From assembly GCF_039729145.1 (NCBI RefSeq), contig NZ_CP155793.1:1-64000 (forward strand): a stretch of DNA of 64,000 nucleotides. Reading direction: 5' to 3'. Under the pieces are notes generated by a model. It did no database searches, was not told where the DNA came from, and was given only the letters and a program-made list of their open reading frames with translations. This stretch comes from Microbacterium sp. SY138. Lineage in GTDB: Bacteria; Actinomycetota; Actinomycetes; Actinomycetales; Microbacteriaceae. Below, piece after piece: positions 58,751 to 64,000 of the stretch (position 1 is its first letter; every line of letters begins with the position of its first letter). Both the position numbers and the translations under genes were made by a program.

Positions 58751-59575
58751 TCAGGCGTTTCCGGCTCGCATGAACTCCTCCGCCGCGCGCACCTGCTCCG
58801 CCGACGGACGGATGCCCGTGTAGAGCACGAACTGCTCCAGTGCCTGCAGGGTCGCCACCTCCGCCCCCGTGATCACCGTCTTGCCAGCCCTGCGAGCCGC
58901 AGCGATGAGAGGTGTCTCCGCGGGGAGGGCCACCACGTCGAAGACGACGGATGCGGCCCCGATCGCCTCTTCCGAAAACGACAGCGTGTGCTCTTCCGCG
59001 CCCCCGGCCATGCCGATCGGCGTGACATTGACCAGGATGTCCGCCCTGGCATCGTCGAGCCCAGCGGTCCAGGCGAAGTCGTACAAGTCGGCAAGGGGGC
59101 GCCCGTTCGCCTCATTCCTGGCGATGATCGTCACCCGCGTGAAGCCGGCGTCGCGGAACGCGGCGGCCGTGGCCTTCGCCATGCCTCCCGATCCGCGCAG
59201 CAGCACCGAGGCCGTGCGATCGAGACCTCCGCGTTCGATGAGCTGCGCGATCGCGGAGTAGTCGGTGTTGTAGGCCGTGAGCACGCCGTCGTCGTTGACG
59301 ATCGTGTTGACGGAGTCGATGGCGCTCGCCGAGGGATCCATCCGGTCGACGAGCGCGATGACCTCTTCCTTGTACGGCATGGAGATCGCGCACCCACGGA
59401 TGCCGAGACCCCGGACACCTGCGATGGCCTGCGCGAGGTCGGTCGGCGCGAACGCCTTGTAGATCCAGTTCAGGCCGAGCGCCTCGTAGAGATGATTGTG
59501 GAAGCGTGTTCCGTTGTTGCTCGGGCGCGCGGACAGCGAGATGCAGAGCGTCATGTCTTTGTTGAGCAGAGTCAC
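58751..59575 (-). CDS. Shikimate dehydrogenase family protein
   Basis: The 274-residue protein reduces 3-dehydroshikimate or a related acid with NAD(P)H. Visible are ISLSARPSNNGTRFHN at the substrate-binding end, SMPYKEEV with the catalytic lysine, NTDYSAI with the catalytic Asp, and the nucleotide loop LLRGSGGMAKA. The usual SPS-x-x-x-N motif differs slightly, so it may be the SdhL or quinate-type relative rather than AroE. It starts with GTG. Confidence 0.88.
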   Translation of the reverse strand: MTLLNKDMTLCISLSARPSNNGTRFHNHLYEALGLNWIYKAFAPTDLAQAIAGVRGLGIRGCAISMPYKEEVIALVDRMDPSASAIDSVNTIVNDDGVLTAYNTDYSAIAQLIERGGLDRTASVLLRGSGGMAKATAAAFRDAGFTRVTIIARNEANGRPLADLYDFAWTAGLDDARADILVNVTPIGMAGGAEEHTLSFSEEAIGAASVVFDVVALPAETPLIAAARRAGKTVITGAEVATLQALEQFVLYTGIRPSAEQVRAAEEFMRAGNA

Positions 59576-60095
59576 CGGATCAGGCTACTCGCGCGCCGAT
59601 GAAGGTCCGTGGCGAGAACGTGGATCCTCCCCTATGGTGAAGGTGCGTGCACATGGGGATCGATCGTCGACGTCTCTCCCCAGGAGACGGTGGCCCACCC
59701 CAGGGGCAGATGATCCGTGCATGCGATTGGGCCCTCTCGAGTAGTTCAGTCCCCAATGGGCTACTCGAGGGGGCCGCTGTCGTTCGTCTCGCAGAGAAGT
59801 TCAGATTTGTCCCCCAAAAGGGGGACAAGAACATCGAAAAGGGGCTAAGCTGTCTCTGACGCACCCTCCGGTCGTCTTCGGCCCTCATCGCTCCCCCCGC
59901 GGTGAGGGCCACACCATTTTCTGGGCGTTCTCGTGCGTCCGCTCCCGCGCTCGCGCCGATGACGGCCGGATGCCGCTCGTGCAACATTTGGATTACCTTC
60001 TTGCGGCGGCTATTCCGCTCAGGGCCTCCTCCACTAGCGTTAGCGATGTCGGGGCATCCCTGCGTCGGCTTCTTCACCAGCAGAACAGGCAGTAC
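59576..60095. other. Long gene-free leader upstream of the cold-shock gene
   Basis: About 520 bases without a gene. It contains three hairpins: GCCCTCTCGAGTAG with CTACTCGAGGGGGC (59731-59774, one wobble), TTGTCCCCC-AAAA-GGGGGACAA (59807-59828), and GGCCCTCA with TGAGGGCC (59880-59910). Together they fit a long structured 5' leader or a small RNA gene; no promoter is clear. Confidence 0.55.
59807..59828. terminator. Perfect hairpin with AAAA loop
   Basis: TTGTCCCCC-AAAA-GGGGGACAA is a nine-pair stem with four-base loop. It has no T run. It may stop transcription from upstream or shape the cold-shock leader. Confidence 0.55.
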
Positions 60096-60302
60096 ATGAG
60101 CACCCAGGGCACGGTTAAGTGGTTCAACTCGGAGAAGGGCTTCGGCTTCATCTCCCCCGACGACGGAGGCGCTGACGTCTTCGCGCACTACTCCGCCATC
60201 CAGTCATCCGGCTACCGGTCTCTCGAAGAGAACCAGCGAGTCGAGTTCGATGTGGCGCAGGGTCCGAAGGGCCTGCAGGCAGAGAACATTCGCCCCGTCT
60301 GA
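60096..60302 (+). CDS. Cold-shock protein
   Basis: This 68-residue single CSD protein binds single-stranded RNA/DNA and unwinds structures. The RNP1 motif is KGFGFI (about 16-21) and RNP2 is VFAHYSAI (about 29-36). It opens [11 protein letters not shown], the family N-terminus, so the ATG at 60096 is right. It is preceded by the long structured leader, as in other cold-shock genes controlled by RNA structure. Confidence 0.97.
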   Translation: MSTQGTVKWFNSEKGFGFISPDDGGADVFAHYSAIQSSGYRSLEENQRVEFDVAQGPKGLQAENIRPV

Positions 60303-60317
60303 GACGGGCGAGACACC

Positions 60318-60366
60318 GAACTCCCCACCGGATCGCGTCCCCGATGCGTCATCCGGAGGGGAGTTC
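60318..60366 (+). terminator. Hairpin terminator after the cold-shock gene
   Basis: GAACTCCCC-ACCGGAT pairs with ATCCGG-AGGGGAGTTC around a 17-base loop, with one unpaired base. Next comes TGTGCTTTCT. Confidence 0.6.
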
Positions 60367-60394
60367 TGTGCTTTCTGAGCGATGATGAGGGCGA

Positions 60395-61060
60395 TCAGGA
60401 GATCAGCAGCGCACGCAGCTCTTCGACCGAGGAGACACGGAACGCGGCCTCGTCGCCCTCGTGCGAATCACTGAACCCCCACTCGACGAAGATCACGGGA
60501 ACGCCGTTGGCGTTGCCACCCTCGACGTCGTGGTGCCGGTCTCCGACCAGGACGGGACGCGAGGTGTCGGCGCCGAGCTCGCGCAGCCGACGAAGAGCCT
60601 CTGCCACGATGTCGGTCTTCGAGGCGAGGGTCGACTCGTCCGGGGTCGCCCCGACGGTCGTCAGGAATGCAGGGCGCAGACCGAAGTGGTCGACCAGTGC
60701 GTCGACCTGGTTCTCGGGCTTCGAGCTGGCCGTCGCCTGGGGCACTCCGGCGGCGTGCAGCTCGTGGATGAGGTCGACCACTCCCGGGTAGGTCGCGACG
60801 TCTGTGGTGTAGCCGTCGGCCTTGCCGAGGGTGCGGTAGAAGGCGACCGCCTCGGCGGACTGCTCCGGCGTCATGCCGGCCTGATCCTGGAAGGACTGGA
60901 ACATGGGGGGACCGATCCAGTGCACCAGCTCTTCGCGGGTCGGCGCCGGTCGGCCGAAGTGGGTCAGCGCGACATTGAGCCGGCGGAGGATGCCGACGGA
61001 CGCGTCGACGATGGTGCCGTCGACGTCCCACAGCACGCAGGAGTAGGGGGAGTGAGGCAT
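60395..61060 (-). CDS. HAD superfamily hydrolase (phosphoglycolate phosphatase-like)
   Basis: This 221-residue phosphatase opens with WDVDGTIVDA (motif I, two Asp nucleophile positions). Motif II is TASSKPENQ, motif III lies near KTDIVAE, and motif IV is LVGDRHHDVEGG. Together they place it in the phosphoglycolate phosphatase-like group, with Gln-rich cap (about 20-100). Substrate not certain. It starts with ATG at 61060. Confidence 0.92.
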   Translation of the reverse strand: MPHSPYSCVLWDVDGTIVDASVGILRRLNVALTHFGRPAPTREELVHWIGPPMFQSFQDQAGMTPEQSAEAVAFYRTLGKADGYTTDVATYPGVVDLIHELHAAGVPQATASSKPENQVDALVDHFGLRPAFLTTVGATPDESTLASKTDIVAEALRRLRELGADTSRPVLVGDRHHDVEGGNANGVPVIFVEWGFSDSHEGDEAAFRVSSVEELRALLIS

Positions 61061-61204
61061 CTCTCCAGCCTATGGGCCGGACGGAGGGTGTCCGCTCTTC
61101 CTGCACAGGTGTGCAACGCAAAAGCTTGTGCACACCTCATGTGGGCACCGTGTGTCCCCATATAAGGTCGTGACATCGGCGGATACGCGGGCGAGAATGG
61201 GGGC

Positions 61205-61729
61205 ATGTACGTGTCGGTGGAAGTCATCACGATGCTGGCGACAGCAGTGACGCTCCTGGTGGCGATCATCAGCGGTTTCGGCTGGATGATCAACCGGATG
61301 GACGCGCGATTCGCGGCGCAGGATGCAAGGTTCGACGCGCGGTGCGATGCGATGGAGACGAAGTTCGATGCGCGGTGCGATGCGATGGAGACGAAGTTCG
61401 ATGCGCGGTGCGATGCGATGGAGACGAAGTTCGATGCGCGGTGCGATGCGATGGAGACGAAGTTCGATGCCCGGTGCGATGCCCTGGACGCGAAAATCGA
61501 TGTCCGGTGCGATGCGATGGAGACGAAGTTCGATGCCCGGTGCGATGCCCTGGACGCGAAAATCGATGCCCGGTGCGATGCCCAGGATGCGAAGTTCGAT
61601 GCCCGGTTCGACACGATGGAGACGAAGTCCGATGCGCGTTTCGATCGCGTCGAGCAGCAGATCTTCGAGGTGAAGATCGCGATCGCGCGTCTGGAGGGGC
61701 CGGCACCCCGGCTCATCGCCGCGCGCTGA
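61205..61729 (+). CDS. Membrane protein with Cys-bearing 11-residue repeats
   Basis: The 174-residue protein has one membrane helix near the N-terminus (about 4-28), then about ten tandem 11-residue units (DAMETKFDARC and variants; about 37-146), then a short tail. Hendecad repeats form long coiled coils. Eight units end in cysteine, an unusual feature. The tail QQIFEVKIAIARLEG is like that of small phage and bacterial coiled-coil proteins. No enzymatic domain. ATG at 61205. Confidence 0.85.
   Translation: MYVSVEVITMLATAVTLLVAIISGFGWMINRMDARFAAQDARFDARCDAMETKFDARCDAMETKFDARCDAMETKFDARCDAMETKFDARCDALDAKIDVRCDAMETKFDARCDALDAKIDARCDAQDAKFDARFDTMETKSDARFDRVEQQIFEVKIAIARLEGPAPRLIAAR
61313..61642 (+). 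repeat. 33-base tandem repeat array inside the membrane protein gene
   Basis: About ten 33-base units run in frame from 61313. Units starting 61346, 61379 and 61412 are identical, and the next (61445) differs by one base; later units alternate between GATGCGATGGAGACGAAG- and GATGCCCTGGACGCGAAA-type versions. The identity of early copies points to recent expansion. Confidence 0.95.
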
Positions 61730-61740
61730 GAAGTGACGCC

Positions 61741-62436
61741 TCAGAACAGTCGGGGGATGCCCGACTCGATGCCCTTCATGTCGTCGTAGTCGAGCACCAG
61801 GCAGCGGATACCGCGATCCTCGGCGAGCACGCGTGCCTGAGGCTTGATCTCCTGCGCGGCGAAGACGCCCTGCACGGGGGAGAGGTGCGGGTCGCGGCCC
61901 AGCAGTTCGAGATAGCGGGTCAGCTGCTCCACGCCGTCGATGTCGCCGCGGCGTTTGATCTCGACCGCGATCGCGGCGCCGTCGGCATCGCGCACCAGCA
62001 GGTCGACGGGCCCGATGGCCGTCGGGTACTCGCGGCGTACGAGCGTCGCGCCCTCGGAGATGCGGTCCACCTGTTCGGCGAGCAGCCGCTGCAGATCGGC
62101 CTCGACGCCGTCCTTCTGCAGCCCGGGGTCAATACCCAGCTCGTGGGAGGTGTCGTGGATGATCTCGTAGATCTGCACGCGCAGCGCATCACCGGTCTTC
62201 TTGTGGGTGACGCGCCAGACCTCGACGACGCCGGCGCTGGCTTCTTCCTCGCCGGGGGTCTCGCTCGAGAGCGAGCACGGCGGGCTCATCCAGTTCAGCG
62301 GCTTGTAGCTGCCGCCGTCGGAGTGCACGAGCAGACTCCCGTCTCCCTTGTGCACGAGCAGACGCGTGGCAAGCGGGAGATGGGCGTTGAGTCGACCGGT
62401 GTAGTCGACCGAGCAGCGGGCGATGACGAGACGCAC
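61741..62436 (-). CDS. nucS: Endonuclease NucS (EndoMS)
   Basis: NucS makes a double-strand cut at mismatches and is the actinobacterial stand-in for MutS/MutL repair. The 231-residue protein has an N-terminal DNA-binding domain (opening [16 protein letters not shown] and containing [15 protein letters not shown]) and a C-terminal nuclease with [20 protein letters not shown] and [15 protein letters not shown]. The start is GTG. It has full family length. Confidence 0.95.
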   Translation of the reverse strand: MRLVIARCSVDYTGRLNAHLPLATRLLVHKGDGSLLVHSDGGSYKPLNWMSPPCSLSSETPGEEEASAGVVEVWRVTHKKTGDALRVQIYEIIHDTSHELGIDPGLQKDGVEADLQRLLAEQVDRISEGATLVRREYPTAIGPVDLLVRDADGAAIAVEIKRRGDIDGVEQLTRYLELLGRDPHLSPVQGVFAAQEIKPQARVLAEDRGIRCLVLDYDDMKGIESGIPRLF

Positions 62437-62492
62437 CCGTCGAGCCTACTTCGTCGGGAGTGCTGCGCGGTCGCAGGCGGTGGGCGCGGCGG

Positions 62493-63374
62493 TCATCGGT
62501 CGAGGAACGACCCGATCGCCTGAAAGAGACCGAGCTCGGTGGCGGCGGAGCGGGCGATGAGGAATCCGATGATGCCGATGATCCAGGCGGTGTTCTCCGC
62601 GCCGGTGCGCTCCATCCAAGCCGCGAAGCGTTCGAGCGGCCGCTGCACCAGGGGAGCGGCGACCAGGCGCAGGACGAGCAGCACGACAGCGGGCAGGATC
62701 ATCAGCGCGCAGTACCCGACGAGCGACAGCACACGCAGCGGAGTGTCGATCCCCGCATCCGCCAGCATCGTCATCGCGACGATATACGGGAGCATGGTGG
62801 CGATCTCGACAAGCCCGGCGGCGATCGCGACGGCCATCACGGCGGTCCCGCGAGTGCGCGGGTCGAGCAGTCGCTCGCGCCACCGGGTGATGCGACCGGG
62901 GCGCGGCGCGGCGTCCGTCGTCATCGCGGGAGTCGGAGGGGGTGGCGTCGTCATCGACGAGCTGTGCGCAGCCGACCTCGTCGGCATCCCCGTCCACGCC
63001 GAGACCTGCGGGGTCGTGGGTCCCGACGTGGGGGTCGTCGACGTGGGCTTGGCGCGCTTGTCACCGGTTGGCATCACGAAGGCCGTGATGAGGAGCGCTC
63101 CTCCGACGAGCAGGCGGATGACCAGGCCGGCGGGCGAGGCCAGGAAGTCGGACGCCACGTCGACGAGATTCACCAGCCCCCAGAGGAAGAGGAGCCCGAC
63201 GAGCAGGTAGAACGCGGCGATCGTCACCAGATACAGCAGGATGCGTCCGGCGCGCACCCGCCCCGGATGCAGGAGCAGGAAGACGGGGATGAGGAGAGTG
63301 CCGACGCTCAGCCCATCGATCAGCGCCAGGAGGGCGAGGGAGAGGGGAAGCGGCATTCCGCCGAAGAGTTCCAT
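62493..63374 (-). CDS. GAP/Sap family membrane protein
   Basis: The 293-residue protein has about six predicted membrane helices. There is a central Ser/Thr/Pro-rich soluble loop (about 107-155, low-complexity). It resembles the GAP (Sap, sulfolipid-1-addressing) family of LysE-like transporters, which move glycopeptidolipid or lipid precursors. The substrate is not known. ATG at 63374. Confidence 0.75.
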   Translation of the reverse strand: MELFGGMPLPLSLALLALIDGLSVGTLLIPVFLLLHPGRVRAGRILLYLVTIAAFYLLVGLLFLWGLVNLVDVASDFLASPAGLVIRLLVGGALLITAFVMPTGDKRAKPTSTTPTSGPTTPQVSAWTGMPTRSAAHSSSMTTPPPPTPAMTTDAAPRPGRITRWRERLLDPRTRGTAVMAVAIAAGLVEIATMLPYIVAMTMLADAGIDTPLRVLSLVGYCALMILPAVVLLVLRLVAAPLVQRPLERFAAWMERTGAENTAWIIGIIGFLIARSAATELGLFQAIGSFLDR

Positions 63375-63490
63375 GTCTCCACGTTCACGGAACGGGGGAC
63401 GGCTGCGGATCGGGCGAAAGTATCGTCTCCTTCGGCTCCCTCATCCCTTCGTCGGATGCGCGAGTGCGCGCGCCGTGGTTGCATGAGGGC

Positions 63491-64000
63491 ATGCACGAGC
63501 AGGTCGAAGGCGGGTTCGGAGCCTGGTACCGCCGGCACCGCTGGTGGGCGGATCCCCTCGGGATGGCGATCCTCGCGGTCGTCATGGCGGGCTTCGGGTT
63601 CCGCGGCATCTGGGGTCCGTTCTCGATCCTCGAGACCTCCGTCTCGCCGTGGTGGGCACTGGCCCTCGCGCTTCCCGCGTGCGCGCTCGCCCTCGTCAAG
63701 CGGCGTATGCCCGTGACGGTCCTCGCGCTGGTCACGCTCCTCTTCGTGGTCGATCTGCTCACCGTCGGCGGCATCGGCACGCTCGTGGTGCTGCTGGACG
63801 TGTTGTGGACGGCGGCGTTCCTGGCGGGGCCGCAGGGGAGGCGGGTGCTGCTCCTCCTGCTGGGCGCTTCGACGATCATCTTCTTCCTCGCCGCCTGGTT
63901 CTTCACCGACGTGCCGTTCGCCGTGGCCTTCCTCATCGGCGTGCAGTTCGGCGCGATCTTCGGCACCGACTACTGGTGGGCGGTGGCGGTCTCCCAGGCC
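63491..64000 (+). CDS. Membrane protein, N-terminal part (probable sensor kinase)
   Basis: The frame begins at ATG 63491 and runs off the window end, so only 170 residues are seen. They hold about five membrane helices with a basic N-terminus and no soluble domain yet. This is the usual N-terminus of an actinobacterial histidine kinase of the NarL-partner type, but no catalytic motif is inside the window, so the class is inference. Confidence 0.55.
   Translation, partial: MHEQVEGGFGAWYRRHRWWADPLGMAILAVVMAGFGFRGIWGPFSILETSVSPWWALALALPACALALVKRRMPVTVLALVTLLFVVDLLTVGGIGTLVVLLDVLWTAAFLAGPQGRRVLLLLLGASTIIFFLAAWFFTDVPFAVAFLIGVQFGAIFGTDYWWAVAVSQA

Noticed and set aside
61313-61642. Tandem 33-base repeats as a possible CRISPR array
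   Set aside because: The units are adjacent with no unique spacers, remain in one frame and encode a coiled coil; no cas gene is present.

Overview
This 64 kb window is high-GC actinobacterial chromosome and most resembles a Microbacteriaceae genome, probably Microbacterium or a close relative. That placement rests on gene order and protein character seen here; no database search was run. Base 1 is the start of dnaA. The order dnaA-oriC-dnaN-recF-DciA-like-gyrB-gyrA-DUF3566, then tRNA-Ile/tRNA-Ala, then ppiase-rhomboid-crgA-sortase-pabA-pknB-pknA-pbpA-rodA-pstP-fhaB-fhaA-tRNA-Leu, is the classic actinobacterial origin-proximal arrangement.

Region 1 (1-10.1 kb) is the replication initiation and DNA topology block. 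It has a DnaA-box-rich oriC between dnaA and dnaN. Region 2 (10.1-13.9 kb) has a VIT1-family transporter and a two-component system (NarL type) ending in a membrane-anchored adhesin-like protein. Region 3 (13.9-23.6 kb) holds two tRNAs, a DedA/CDP-alcohol phosphatidyltransferase fusion, small housekeeping enzymes, cyclophilin, rhomboid, CrgA, a class E sortase and a PabA/TrpG glutaminase. Region 4 (23.6-32.8 kb) is the minus-strand cell-wall and signalling operon: two FHA proteins, PP2C phosphatase, RodA, PbpA and two Ser/Thr kinases, with stop/start overlaps suggesting one coupled transcript.

Region 5 (32.8-40.9 kb) begins directly after tRNA-Leu(CAG) and is an accessory island. It carries an IS4-type transposase with the Y(2)R(3)E(6)K signature, a DUF1772 gene with an in-frame stop near its end, two decayed metallophosphoesterase tails, a perfect 18-bp inverted repeat, small membrane proteins, and an intact SIR2-domain protein of the type used as an NAD-degrading antiphage effector. 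The SIR2 gene and its two flanking membrane/coiled-coil proteins are the best candidate for an undescribed system.

Region 6 (40.9-47.2 kb) is a nucleoside/ribose catabolic locus: ribokinase and nucleoside hydrolase are divergent, and a LacI regulator is divergent from an MFS transporter. Matching palindromes lie in both intergenic gaps, followed by two overlapping GntR regulators. Region 7 (47.2-64 kb) is mixed: acetyltransferase, SDR/MarR, isochorismatase/GlxA-type regulator, DHA2-type efflux pump, a GAPDH-redoxin pair, calcium/proton antiporter, shikimate dehydrogenase, cold-shock protein with a long structured leader, a HAD phosphatase, a cysteine-bearing 11-residue-repeat membrane protein, NucS mismatch endonuclease, a GAP-family membrane protein, and the start of a membrane protein cut by the window end.
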